Under the pieces are notes generated by a model, which saw nothing but the letters and a program-made list of their open reading frames with translations, was not told the origin of the DNA and did no database searches. This document shows, in pieces, positions 20,895 through 32,084 of a DNA stretch of 64,000 bases. The DNA comes from Astragalus membranaceus (taxonomy: Eukaryota > Streptophyta > Magnoliopsida > Fabales > Fabaceae). Where the stretch lies: contig JAZGSX010000012.1 of the NCBI GenBank assembly GCA_039519185.1, positions 682,001 through 746,000 on the forward strand. The letters run 5' to 3'. The number at the start of each line of letters is the position of its first letter. Position 1 is the first letter of the stretch. The position numbers and the translations under genes are program-made.

Positions 20895-21744
20895 CTATCG
20901 TGATGAAAATCACGAAGCACCGAGACTTTCCGCGAGAACGCTTTTCTGACATAACCACACGAACGCTCCCCGAGACAATTCCACGCTCCGGCGACATCCG
21001 TATCCGCTCCCAAAGCTTCCCACTCGACCTCGAGAAATCTTTTGACCGTAAAACCGAATTCTCCGAAATTCTCCATGGATACTATTCATCACCTTCCTCC
21101 TCATGAAGCACTATTCACACAAAACCCTCAAATTTGATTTTCAACCCTAAAACACCCAACTAGCTTCCAATCAACGATCCATCATCCTTGGGTTCGCGCC
21201 AACCTCCATCCCAAGCTATCCTTGAACTTCAACCATCGAAACCTCACTTTAGAGCTCTAAATCGAAAATGGTGGATTTGAGGAGAGTGAGTTGTTGTTGA
21301 TGATCTTGGTACCAAATCGAAGAGGGAGTAACGCTGAACGTTTTTCGTGTTGGAAGGAAGTCGTTTTGATGAGCGTAAACCCTTCCTTTTTCCTCTTCTT
21401 CCTCCTCCCCCATTCTTTCTTCTTTCCCTTTTTCCTCTCTGTTCCTCTCGCTGGCTTCCTTTTCTTTCTTTCTTTCAATTCTTTTCTGTTCTTTTTCTTT
21501 CACACACACACACGGTTACACATATATATATTCAATATATAATTGGTAACGTGGTCAAATTACCACATTGATCTAAATCTCTTATTTCGATTCTGAAACT
21601 TCCTTGATCCGCATTATCCGATTAACGACCCGATGACCACCAATAAATAATTTTAGCACTCAATAAATTTACCCGTCAAGTACTAAATTAGTTTAATTGG
21701 GTTAATACCCAAATAATTCTACTAATTATTTTGAGGGTGTTACA

Positions 21745-22691
21745 TTCTCCCCAACTTGAAAGAATTTTGTCCTCAAAATTTCGTCAAGTCTTTCATTTGA
21801 CTAACCGAGAATCGACAATCTCAGAAAGGTCTAAATTTGCTGGAAAACAATTTCGAACTAACGAAATGAGTGTAGAAAATCTTCTCAAGTTGGCTTGTCA
21901 ATCTCCAAGTATGATCCACTATTACCTTGATACGAACTCTCTCGTTACGAATTTACACGAAAAACTCATCATTCGCCTGCATAGGCTCGGCACCGCGTTT
22001 GAAAACGCTTCCGAAGCTTCATTCCAATTATTCTCGTTTACTCCCCAACTTTGATTAATCTAAATCAAAGGGTTTAATACAAGACACTTGATAGAAATAC
22101 ATGTTGGAAAATGAGGTCCACATATCGGTACTCCTTGATCGAGATAAGAACAACATGATTTCCTCGAAGGGTGTAAACACGTTATCAACAATTTTTCTAA
22201 AAATTACATAACAGTTCTCGTACACACCGACAATGTGACGAAAAAGTCACTTGTGAAACTTCTTGACTCGCCACCAAGATTTCGAGATAACACTTTTCAA
22301 AAGAAGATGAAATGAGGATTTACCAGAAACGTTTATCTTAAACGTAGAAATAAACCTGAGGGGACATCAAATAAATTTGAACGTAATGCAAATCACCTCA
22401 GTTGTTCTCAAAACAACTATCAAACAGAACTCAGAGCTCCTTTTTTTTCTATTGCAACTTCATCACAAGGTTTTTACGAATGACGCACCCGATTCCTTTC
22501 CAAATTAGTCCATAGCGTTGAGAACTTCTCCTCAACCTAAGTAATCCTCCTAGGATTTTCTTCCTCCATCAGATTTTATTAACCTCCTGATTCGTTCCCA
22601 AAATTAACCTTAGCATGCGGATTTTTACAAAATGATTTTTCAAAACTACCATACCGCACGCCGAGTTTCACTTCGGAAATTTCGCAAAATC
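21745..22691 (-). other. GyD internal remnant and unclassified junction
   Basis: The first ~40 bases are the polypurine tract and the TTTTGAGGACAAAATT-type motif that in sister elements follows the pol stop. Beyond that I recognise no pol or gag homology on either strand. The 107-codon plus frame at 21731-22054 crosses the LTR boundary and shows no domain. Somewhere before 22650 the sequence switches to the upstream flank of GyH gag (plus strand), so a rearrangement or deletion junction must lie here. Confidence 0.55.
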
Positions 22692-23084
22692 ATGGCCGGA
22701 AGAGGTAGAGGAAACCCTCCTCTTGTTGATCCACATTTCGAATTGATGCAGAATGTGATTGAGAATCAGCAGAAGATGATGCAGGATATGTTGCAAATGC
22801 AACATCATCAAATGGATTTGCAACAACCTAATATCCAACCTTATCAAAAAGACCCTAACAGGACATACTTCCGATTCCAAAAGATGAATCCTTCAGTTTA
22901 TAAGGGTGGATCTAACCCAATGACTGCTCACTATTGGATCGATGCAATGGAGAGAATCTTCCGAACCTTGCAATGCGGTGAAGAAGAAAAGGTAATTTGT
23001 GCGGCAAATGCCCTTGATGAAGATGCCCACATCTGGTGGAAAAATGCGCGTCAAATGATGGAAATGCAAGGAACTCCCCTAACT
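22692..23084 (+). pseudogene. GyH gag, 5' fragment
   Basis: Starts at ATG 22692 (MAGRGRGNPPLVDPHFEL). It runs through a Gln/Met-rich coiled segment and the gag core ending IWWKNARQMMEMQGTPL (about 131 codons), where an Ogre-like LTR interrupts it at 23085. It is similar to GyK gag (55527-56549), which continues through zinc knuckles. Gag would form the particle shell. The bases before the ATG read TTTCGCAAAATC where GyK has TTTCGCAGAATC, so the predicted splice acceptor is destroyed. The integrase at 34198 probably belongs to the same original element. Confidence 0.85.
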
Positions 23085-25871
23085 TGTTTTAGCATTTGTT
23101 CAGTTCGAGCCTGATTTTAGCGTTTGCGATTGGGTTTGATTTTAGCGTTCGTTCTAATTGGGCTTCATTTCAGCCATTTTTCTAAGTTGGGCCTATGTTT
23201 GGTTTTGATTGGGCTTGGCCCAATTTAATCATTCTCATCCGCCTCAACCAAAAAATAAAAATCTGTCCAAACAGCAGCTTATAAGCATCCCAAAAAAATA
23301 AAAATCAGAATTAATAAAAACTAATTTACAATAATCCAAAAATCCAAAAGATTAAATTAAAAAATACAAAAATTACATCAAAAGGGCCAAAATGGCCAGA
23401 TTCGAAAATAATAATAAAAATACAAAAAAAATCAAAAAAAACGAAATTACATAAAGATAACAGCAGCTTCCTAGCTTCCTTGGGCCTGTTCTTGCTGAGC
23501 AAGTTTTCTCAACAAGTCCAAATACCTGAAAATGGAAAGAAATGGAGAAGGATCAGCAAAAAAACCTAATTTTTTCTACCTATATAAACAAGCTGCATTC
23601 AGAGAGAAAAGGACAATTCGGATACACACAGAAATTACAGAGAATTCAGAATCAAAAGATTAGGGTTTTCCCATTGAAGCCCTAATCACGAAACGTTAAG
23701 AATTCAGAAACAGAAGTAGCAGGAGCAGAAACAACAAGGATAGCAGTAGCAGTGGTTAATTAACAAACAGCAATCAGGCAAAGGTTCAGAAGCTGGACAG
23801 CAGGTTGGTACCCTATTAACTTTGGTTCGAATATACATTGTGTTGTACATAAATTTGGTATTTCTTCTAAGTAACTCATCCAAAAAAAAACAATAACAGG
23901 TTGATAAACTTTGTTAGAAACCGAAACAGATTTCTCAAAGATTAATGAATCTGTTTTTCTAAAAACAAGATGAAATAGGGATAGAACCAAATAGAAATAA
24001 GAAACTGAAGCATGCTTTCGTTTTGTAAAAAATCAGAATTATTAGCTATAGCAAAACTGGATTTAGAAATAGAGATCAGAAAAAATACAAAAAAATGTGT
24101 ATATAAAAAAAAGGGATCTGAAAATACCTCCGGCCACCACGTACGGTGGTCGTAAACCGCGTCTACACCGTCGTCCACCGTAGACAGCAGCTCCGCCCCG
24201 TCGTTGTCGTTAACCAGCGTCCTCCTCTCCCACTCCTCTCGTCGTTCACCACCAAGAACCGCCCACAGAAACAGCAAAAAAACATCAAAAATAAGAAAGA
24301 AAGAGTAGGAGAGAAGAGAAAAGCGAAAATAGAAACACAATAGAAAAAAGAGGGAGCAGAAGCAAACCTCCGGCCACCGTGTACGGTGGTTGGTTCCCAA
24401 GACCACTGTCCCTCTTCACCGCCATCACCGTACGAACCTAAACCACCTCACCACCGTCGTTAACGCCGTGGATCCCCGTCTCCGGTAGACGCGTCAACCC
24501 CACTACACTGTCGTAACACCATCGCAATATAGCCTCCTCTCCCTCTCTCTCGTTTTCCCTCCCCAAGTCTCTCTCACCTTTGTTTTTTGAAAGAGACAAT
24601 CGCGAAGAAGGCGGGTGCGACACCGTGAGGCGAAAAAGCGATTAAGGTCGGTAACGGTGGAGGCAAAGAGTGATCGAAGATGAGGGTTAGTGAGGAAAGA
24701 AGAGAGGATCAGTGGCTGTGGGGTAGAAGGGGCGAAATCTGGGTTGGAGGGGTGAGGAGGCGTGAAAACGGCGAAGAGAAGAGAAAGGAAGATTAGGGTT
24801 GAGGGAAGAGGGAACGCGGCGCGCTGAGGGAGAAAGAGTTTGAGAATTAGGTTAAATTTTTAGGTTTAGGTTTATATAGTTAGGGTTTTATTTATTTTAT
24901 TTTATTTTTATTTTTTTTTATTATCAGAATACTATTAACACCCCTCCAATTCACGCGTACACCCCTTCCTCACTTAAGCCCAGTTTCGCATACTGGGCCC
25001 TCAGATGCGAACTGGGCTTCCTTTTTACACCACCTATTTAATTATATCACTCCCCACAGCTAATAACACCCTATTTTACCTTTTCACCCCCCTTTCTCGT
25101 TTTTTTTAATTTAATTTAAATTCTCTTCAAGACAAAATAAATTCTCATAAATCAAAAACTTTGTTAGTAGTCTTGTGAAGCCTTTGCTTGCAGGATTGTT
25201 AACAACGAGGTACTAATGGTGATCACTTGGAGCCTTTGCTCAATTGATCATCATGAATGCCTAATTTTCCTAAAGATTTTCACTAAATCAAAAACTTTGT
25301 TAGTAGTCTCGCGAAGCCTTTGCTTGCATGATTATTAACAATGAAGTGCTAGTGGTGATCACTTGGAGCCCTTGCTCAATTGATCAGCATGAAAGCTTGA
25401 TTTTCAAAATTAAACAAGATAAAAAACAAAAACATTTTTCAGGACAAACAAGAACTACGTAGCTTTGAATTCTCCATCGCACCGGGAGATACGTAGGAGC
25501 GGGCCATGTCCTGTCAAGCACTTCTTTCTAAAAACCCTTTTTTTTTCCTTTCTCTCCAAAAATAAAAATTTTATTAAGTCCTTTTCAATAAGAAATAAAG
25601 AGGCAAATTAGATGCTTTTCAAATCAACATTTAAAACCACACATTTAATTAAAGGTTCCCTCTCAGTAGAGAGGACGTGTGAGGTGCTAATACCTTCCCC
25701 GCGCGTAACCGACCCCCGAACCCAAAGCTCTCAGTTTTCAAAGGCCAATCGCTTTCCAAAAAAGGTTTTCCTAATATTTTCCTTAATAAATATTGGTGGC
25801 GGCTTCATTGTTTTTTTAGAAAAGTTGTGAACGAGGAAGGTTCTCCCTCGGGGACTTTTTCGGGCGCAACA
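23085..25871 (+). mobile_element. Ogre/Tat-type LTR, solo, with mismatched flanks
   Basis: Runs from TGTTTTAGC to GGGCGCAACA. Near 25650-25735 it has the block GAGGACGTGTGAGGTGCTAA then TACCTTCCCCGCGCGTAACC, and near 25484-25505 GAGATACGTAGGAGCGGGCC, both characteristic of Ogre-lineage LTR ends in legumes and other eudicots. A TATA box (CTATATAAA) lies near 23579. The left neighbour is GyH gag (TAACT) and the right neighbour is the 3' end of GyF (CAACT), so it is not a simple solo insertion. No Ogre internal sequence is present. Confidence 0.75.
25149..25420 (+). repeat. ~136-bp direct repeat in Ogre-type LTR
   Basis: Two copies of a unit beginning AATCAAAAACTTTGTTAGTA and containing GTGATCACTTGGAGCC, about 90% alike. 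Non-coding. Confidence 0.8.
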
Positions 25872-26000
25872 CAACTCTCCCCCACTTAGATTATTTTCGT
25901 CCTCGAAAATTCGCATCAACATCTCCCTAACTCACCGGCTGGCTACGACAATTGACATCCTCACGGTTATGCTCTAACTAGTCCGTACCCACGATTACAC

Positions 26001-26221
26001 TTAATTCACCCAAGACAAACAACAAAACTCGCAACAAGGTCTCTGTCGAAGATCGACAAGGGACACAAAGAACACACCAGGCAACATAAGACCAATCAGA
26101 GAAGACAACACAAGACTTAAGCATTCACAACATTCAGCAGTATTAAAACAATGAGCGGCATCGGTATCGACAATAGGTTTAGCGAAAAACTTTAACGAAA
26201 CACATACCTCCGAAATGATCA
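26001..26221 (-). pseudogene. GyF protease remnant
   Basis: Downstream of gag the translation shows VDTDAAHCFNTAECCECLSL, clearly derived from the VDTGATHSF protease block of GyC but with the catalytic DTG changed to DTD and frame damage on both sides. Beyond it nothing matches pol. It marks the edge of a large internal deletion. Confidence 0.7.
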
Positions 26222-27211
26222 TCATTCTTCAGTAGACTCAGTGCCCACCAAGGCAAACACCCGCCCACTGGACTTCTCTTTCTTCGGCTTGGAACACTTG
26301 GTACTAATATGTCCCATCTCCCCACAGTTGTAGCAAACAACGTCTCTCTTCTCGCACTTAGCAGCTACGTGACCTTCCTTGCCACACTTGAAACACTTGT
26401 AGGCCATGCAATCGGGACTCTTATGTCCGGGCTTACCACACTTGTGGCACACAATGTTCGCAGGGGCATCTCCCCCACTTGGCTTCCTGCCGGAATCACC
26501 AGCTGTCCACTTGCCCTTACCACCATCAACGTCATAGGGCTTCTCACGATACTGGGAACTTCTTTTCTCCTTCACAATCTTGTAGGAAGCATTGCTATCT
26601 TCTTCGAAGATCCTACAACTATCCACCAAATCAGCAAACACCCTAATCTTTTGGTAGCCAATCGCCTTTTTGATGTCGTGCCTCAGTCCATTCTCAAACT
26701 TTATGCATTTAGAAAATTCAGCTGTAGCCTCACTGTAGTGTGGATAAAATTTTGCTAATTCCACAAATTTCGCCGCATAGGCAGTCACAGACATACCACC
26801 CTGCTTCAGCTCCAAAAACTCTATCTCTTTCTTCCCTCGGACGTCTTCAGGAAAATATTTTCTCAGAAATTCTCTGCTGAATACCTCCCAAGTAATCTCT
26901 TCCTGTACAGCCTCTAACCTCTGCCTAGTAGCCAACCACCAGTCGTCGGCCTCCTCGGCTAACATGTGGGTACCAAAACGGACCTTCTGCTCAACAGTAC
27001 AGTCCATCACCCTGAAAATTCTCTCGATCTCCTTCAACCAAGCCATAGCACCATCTGGATCATATTTGCCCTTAAAGGTGGGCGGATTGTCTCTCTGGAA
27101 AGTAGTCAGACTCGAAAAACCAGCATTATCTCCAGCATTCTGCTGACCCTGCACAGCCTGAGCCATAGCTTGCAATGCAGCAGCAAGAGCAGCGTCGTTT
27201 CTCCCAGCCAT
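26222..27211 (-). CDS. GyF Gag, intact (329 aa)
   Basis: Nucleocapsid/capsid protein of a Tekay-like gypsy element. It opens MAGRNDAALAAALQAMAQ, has the gag core near residues 50-160 (WLKEIERIFRVMDC, then GKKEIEFLELKQGGMSV), and three CCHC knuckles in the last ~75 residues: CHKCGKPGHKSPDC, CFKCGKEGHVAAKC and CYNCGEMGHISTKC, which bind packaged RNA. It ends FALVGTESTEE with its own stop, whereas in GyC the frame continues into protease. Because pol is missing it could only act with enzymes made elsewhere. The absence of frame damage suggests either youth or retained use. Confidence 0.9.
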   Translation of the reverse strand: MAGRNDAALAAALQAMAQAVQGQQNAGDNAGFSSLTTFQRDNPPTFKGKYDPDGAMAWLKEIERIFRVMDCTVEQKVRFGTHMLAEEADDWWLATRQRLEAVQEEITWEVFSREFLRKYFPEDVRGKKEIEFLELKQGGMSVTAYAAKFVELAKFYPHYSEATAEFSKCIKFENGLRHDIKKAIGYQKIRVFADLVDSCRIFEEDSNASYKIVKEKRSSQYREKPYDVDGGKGKWTAGDSGRKPSGGDAPANIVCHKCGKPGHKSPDCMAYKCFKCGKEGHVAAKCEKRDVVCYNCGEMGHISTKCSKPKKEKSSGRVFALVGTESTEE

Positions 27212-27223
27212 TATGAACTATCA

Positions 27224-27245
27224 CTGCAGCACAAACCAAAAATTC
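27224..27245 (-). promoter_or_regulatory. Predicted 3' splice acceptor before GyF gag
   Basis: On the minus strand TTTTTGGTTTGTGCTGCAG ends 12 bases before the gag ATG. The matching donor candidate in the 5' LTR is at 29556. Confidence 0.5.
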
Positions 27246-27306
27246 AGAACTAATCTATTGTCATAAGACACTATGACAGGACAACATTGGCCGGACAGAC
27301 CGAACT

Positions 27307-27318
27307 GCTCTGATACCA
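27307..27318 (-). promoter_or_regulatory. GyF primer-binding site
   Basis: TGGTATCAGAGC on the minus strand, 3 bases after the LTR end. Initiator-Met tRNA type. Confidence 0.9.
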
Positions 27319-27321
27319 CTA

Positions 27322-28151
27322 TGTAACACCCGTTTCTACCCCTTTCATTTATAACAATTATCAGAGTGCACAAATTATTATTTTTTTCGAAACGGAATGC
27401 TACATTTACTTCAAAAACACGTCAATTGTTTAACTTAAATTAAAATCATTACGTGGCATCATGGGCGGGCCATTACTCAAAAATACAGTTACAACGTTAA
27501 AATAAAATCCAACAAGTCGTACAAGACAAAATCACTATCTAATAAGACGCCCCCAGGTGCTACGTATCAGAGCGACTCGAACTCAAGGGAATGAAGGTCA
27601 AAGCCTTCAAGTACGGTTACCTGTTAAGTAAAAATCAACAAAAGGGGTGAGTCTCAAACCCTATAATAAAGTACATAAGGAGTAGTATGTACAGATACAG
27701 GACTACATCAATTACAGCAATATTCACTTTAATCACCAGTTCAGTCAACCGAAATTAATCACCAATTCATCACCACCTAAATATTCACCAAACAATCGCC
27801 AAATAAAAATAATCGCCAAACAATCACCAAATAAATAATCACCAAAACATTCACCAACTGTATGTTTAATGTATGAGATGCAACCCAAAACTCCACGGGC
27901 ATATGCATGTGGATCCATCACCAAAAATGAGCCTTGAGGGCATTCACCAAAATTCATAATAAGGCCGAAGCCCGAGGCCGAAGCCTATTCACCAAAAATC
28001 ATGCATATGATTATGCGACACCATGACAATGCATCACACACCAGAATCACCAAATAAAAAGTATGCCATAGCATATTCACCAAGAGTTTGTTTATTCACC
28101 AACACCCAAAAGAGAATCACAGACCCCATTCACCAATAATAATATACACCG

Positions 28152-28185
<34 letters not shown>

Positions 28186-29926
28186 TTTGCATACCACACT
28201 GTTACACAGCACATTACTTTCACCGTGACAACACCATTTAAAAATACAAGGAACAGTACCTTAGTCTCATGAAGAACACCAACATTTTATTTAAAAGGAA
28301 CAGTAGCGATTTCCAATCCAAACAACAACTAGTACACAGTCACTTGGGACTTTCAGAAACGACCGGGGAAAAATATTAAGTTTTGGTTTTGGCCTAGACA
28401 AACAGATAGACAATTAAATGAGTGTCGTAACGCACTTTGAACCACCTAAAACGGACACCCGAGTCAAAAGTTACGTTAAAAACAAGTTTAGGAAAAATTA
28501 GGCAACACTGCTGAGAACTGGCGCCTTAGGCGCCCAGGCACCAGGCAACACGCGCACTGGCGCCCAGCGCCCAGGCGCGCAACACACGCACACAACGCAC
28601 GCACAACAGGCGCCCAGCGCTGGCGCCCAGCGCCCAGCGCATTACCCAGCAACACGCACACAGCGCCCTTGGCGCCCAGCACAGGGCGCCTGGCGCCCAG
28701 AACACTGCCAGCAACAGATTTTTACACAATTTCAGCCCCAAACATCATTTTTCTCAAATTGTTTTCTTAAATCAATTCCAATACACATCACAACCACCAT
28801 GGATACACATTTAAAATCACCAAATTTATGCACCAATTCGTAAACATGGATCAACAACAAATCGAATTCAACAACAATTCCAACCACAACATGGATTACG
28901 AATGTAACAACATCAAGAACATGATTTCTTAATACATCCTAACAATCATAAATATCACCTAGGCTATCACTACTTAGGATCCACCATAGGAATTGTTATA
29001 GGAATTGAAAAGGACATCCCCCTTACTTGGCTAAAACACAATAATTTGGTACGGGGCACCGAGCATAAGGGTGCCTACTTCCGTGACCAAAATTCCGACA
29101 ACGTCAATACTTGGCGTGGGGCACCCCACTCAAGGGCGCCTAATTCCGCACCTAAACAACCGTTTCCAGCAACACTAAAATCACAACCATGGCACCTTAT
29201 GCGCCTACAACACTTAAAACATCAAATTCAGCAACAACCACACCTGCTCATATGGCGCCCTATGCGCCTATAACACAACAACCGAATCTTTTGAGTAGCA
29301 CAATTTATCAAATTACGCACCAATCACACCACCAACATCAAATTACATATTATGCATTTATTCGAGTACTTAGCACGCTATTCGGAATTCACCTTACAGA
29401 GCAACAATTCGCATATCATCACAACGGGCAACAACAATAACAACAACATACTCATATATCATGAACAACATAAAAATCAATATAAACAGGACATAGGACC
29501 TAACCCCTACATACATCCCATTATATTCCCTATTATAAGGCAAGACCCACCCTTACCTTAGTTTCGCCGAAGACAGGGACCCCTCCACGTGCACACCGAG
29601 TAACCACAGCAACTGAGCTCCTCTCCTCCTCCTTGGGATTTGCGCCTCTCTCTTCTCCTCTCCTCTCCCTTGCGCTATTTTTCCTTCTCTTTCTTTCTCT
29701 CCTTCGCGTTTTCTTTCCTTTTCCTCTCTTTCACGTTTTTCTCTTTTCTTTCTCTCACGCTCCTCTCTTTCTTTCTCTCAAGTGAGGCGCCTCCCCCCAA
29801 CCCCTAGTCTCATGCGCCAAGGTCAACTCCTGGGCCTGGATCGCGGGCCTCCATCCACTTAAGCCCATTTAAATAATTAAATATCACCACCCCCTAAATA
29901 ATTAAAACCACCCAATATTATTATTA

Positions 29927-29961
<35 letters not shown>

Positions 29962-30033
29962 TCTATCACCAACTCCTATTTAATTAATTAAATAAATACT
30001 AAATAACTATTTAATTAATTTCGGGGTGTTACA
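27322..30033 (-). repeat. GyF 5' LTR (2712 bp)
   Basis: Read on the minus strand it runs from TGTAACACCCCGAAATTAAT at 30033 to GGGTGTTACA at 27322. It contains a (TTA)n tract near 29917-29961, a pyrimidine/GAGA leader (29640-29790), a donor AAG|GTAAGGGTG at 29556, GGCGCC palindromes (28519-28705), a TATA microsatellite (28155-28187), two UUCG hairpins (27962-27986) and the ATGCATATGCCC element (27878-27916, complement). No coding region. Confidence 0.9.
28519..28705 (-). repeat. GGCGCC palindrome cluster in GyF LTR
   Basis: At least ten GGCGCC/GGCGCCCAG-type units within 190 bases of otherwise AT-rich LTR. Confidence 0.85.
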
Positions 30034-31676
30034 ACTTCGGTTTGAATTATCATCCCGGCAAAGCTAATGTCGTGGCTGACGCTTTAAGCCGGAAGTCTCT
30101 GCATATGTCGGGAATGATGGTGAAGGAATTAGAGTTGATTGAGGAATTCCGAGATTTGAGTTTGGTTTGTAGAATGACACCTCGCAGTGTCAAGCTGGGA
30201 ATGTTAAAGATCGATAATGACTTTCTGGGCAGCATCAGAGAGGCTCAGAAGTCAGATGTCAAGTTAGTAGATTTAATTAATGGGGTTGGTCAATCTGAAG
30301 ATGAAGATTTCAAATTGGATTCTCGTGGTGTGTTGAGGTTCCGGGGTAGGATCTGTGTTCCGGATGATGCGGAGATGAAAAAGGCAATTTTGGAGGAGGG
30401 TCACCGTAGCAAGTTGGGTATCCATCCTGGAGCGACGAAAATGTATCAAGATCTGAAAAAGATGTTTTGGTGGTATGGTATGAAGAGAGATGTGGCACAG
30501 TTTGTGTATGCCTGTTTGACCTGTCAAAAGTCGAAGGTTGAACACCAGAAGCCTGCAGGGTTGATGCAACCGTTGGAAGTTCCAGAGTGGAAGTGGGATA
30601 GCATTGCGATGGATTTTGTGACGGGATTGCCGAATACAGTTAGGGGTCATGACGCTATTTGGGTGATCGTTGATAGGTTAACGAAGTCTGCTCACTTTAT
30701 TCCTATTAATGTCACTTATCCGGTGTCGAGGTTGGCAGAGGTCTATGTCAAAGAAATTGTGAAGTTGCACGGTGTTCCGAAGAGTATTGTGTCAGATAGG
30801 GATCCGAGGTTCACTTCTGAGTTTTGGACGGGTTTGCAGAAGGAATTGGGTTCAAAGTTGAAAATGAGTTCGGCATATCATCCTCAGACAGATGGTCAGT
30901 CAGAGAGAACAATTCAGTCGTTAGAAGATTTGTTGAGGGCTTGTGTCTTGGAACAAAAGGGTTCATGGGATTCCTACCTTGCGTTGATTGAGTTTACCTA
31001 TAACAACAGTTACCATTCCAGTATCGGGATGGCACCGTTTGAAGCATTATATGGTCGAAAATGTAGGACGCCGTTGTGTTGGTATGAGTCGGGGGAGAGT
31101 GTAGTGTTGGGACCGGAGATTGTCCGGGAGACTACAGAGAAAATCAAGATGATCCGTGAAAAGATGAAGACTTCGCAGAGTCGTCAGAAGAGTTATCATG
31201 ACAAACGGAGGAAAGATTTAGAGTTTCAGGAGGGTGAGCATGTGTTCTTGAGGGTTTCTCCTATTACCGGTGTTGGTCGAGCGTTGAAATCGAAGAAGCT
31301 CACTCCTCGCTTTGTTGGTCCTTATCAGATTTTCGAGAGAATCGGAAATGTGGCTTATAGGGTGGCTTTACCGCCAAATCTTTTGAATTTGCACGACGTG
31401 TTTCATGTGTCGCAACTTCGGAAGTATGTTTCGGATCCATCTCATGTGATCCATATGGATGATGTAGAGGTGCGGGATAATCTCACTGTGGAGACGATGC
31501 CCGTACGGATTGAGGATCGTGAAGTGAAAGTGCTTAGAGGCAAAGAGATTGCATTGGTGAAAGTGGTTTGGCTAGGAGCTGCCGGTGAGAGTATAACTTG
31601 GGAGCTGGAAAGCAAGATGCGAGAGTCCTACCCAGAGTTGTTTGATCAGGTAAATTTCGAGGACGAAATATTCTAA
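30034..31676 (+). pseudogene. GyG pol, RNase H end plus integrase, 5' part missing
   Basis: The frame is open for about 545 codons from the RNase H tail (FGLNYHPGKANVVADALSR). It continues through the integrase zinc finger (HRSKLGIHPGATKMY and CLTCQKSK), the core (MDFVTGLPNT, SDRDPRFTSEFW, AYHPQTDGQSERTIQ with catalytic D, D, E) and a chromo-like tail (ITWELESKMRESYPELF), ending EDEIF. No internal damage is seen. Gag, protease and RT are gone because GyF inserted at 30033 and sequence left of GyF was deleted. No genuine start codon exists here, so it is a fragment. Confidence 0.9.
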
Positions 31677-32076
31677 GTGGGGGAGAGTTGTAACACCCTA
31701 AATATTTAATTAATTTATTTAATTAAGTATTTAGGAATTTATTTTAATTAGTTGGATATAATTTAATTAATTAAAATTATATTAATTTTATGTTGGTGGT
31801 ATTAGGAAAAGGAGGCGCCACTTGAAGGAACTTGGGCTTAAGTGAAAAAGCCCAAGCCCATGATCCAATGTAATAGGCGAAGTGCTAAGTCTTTTGGGGT
31901 TAGGGTTTTGGCTAGGCATTTGCGAATTGAGAATAGAGAAAAGAGAGAGGGAGAGCGCCGTAGGGAGAGGAGAAGGAGGAGAAGAAGTCGCAAGCTCAAG
32001 GAGGAGGAAGGACGTGATTTTGTTGCTGTGGTTTCGTTCGTGATTGTCTCTAGGGCTTCCGTTCTTCAAATCCAAG

Positions 32077-32084
32077 GTAAGGGG
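32077..32084 (+). promoter_or_regulatory. Candidate 5' splice donor in GyG LTR
   Basis: CCAAG|GTAAGGGG fits the plant donor consensus at about 390 bases into the LTR, matching S2 (48660), GyJ (51347), GyF (29556) and GyC (19372) in position and context. Confidence 0.45.

Larger units (their letters stand above)
19863..21744 (-). mobile_element. GyD 3' LTR, right part
   Basis: Continuation of 10282-10954 across GyC. Read on the minus strand it starts TGTAACACCCTC at 21744, directly after the tract CAAGTTGGGGAGAA, so this is a 3' LTR with the element body to the right. It holds a TATATATA-rich promoter-like stretch near 21519-21540, a donor hairpin at 20880-20894, GC-rich palindromes at 20508-20625, a (TA)n run at 20226-20268, and hairpin minisatellite units up to 20000. 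The first 250 bases match the GyH LTR at 35685. Confidence 0.85.
25872..30033 (-). mobile_element. GyF, gypsy element with gag but no pol; 3' LTR lost
   Basis: On the minus strand: 5' LTR (27322-30033), primer site, intact gag, decayed protease scrap, then directly the CGAGGACGAAAATAATCTAA and GTGGGGGAG end segment at 25872-25912 with nothing of RT, RNase H or integrase. The 3' LTR is replaced by the Ogre-type LTR. It inserted into the RNase H/integrase junction of GyG: immediately right of 30033 the GyG frame resumes with FGLNYHPGKANVV. Confidence 0.85.

Noticed and set aside
21249..21571. Lys/Glu-rich and Phe/Leu-rich frames near 21.4 kb
   Set aside because: GA-rich/CT-rich leader of the GyD LTR read on both strands. 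Other LTRs have equivalent purine-rich leaders.
10282..21744. GyD LTR as the 5' LTR of GyH
   Set aside because: The LTRs are related, but this one is in the opposite orientation, a polypurine tract (not a primer site) adjoins it at 21745, and no primer site adjoins its left end.
21731..22054. 107-codon plus-strand frame at the GyD LTR boundary
   Set aside because: Its start lies inside the LTR and the polypurine tract, and no similarity to gag or pol is recognisable. Kept as unclassified sequence.
23942..24406. 154-codon minus frame in the Ogre-type LTR
   Set aside because: Phe/Leu-rich, no domain, wholly inside LTR sequence with a plus-strand promoter.
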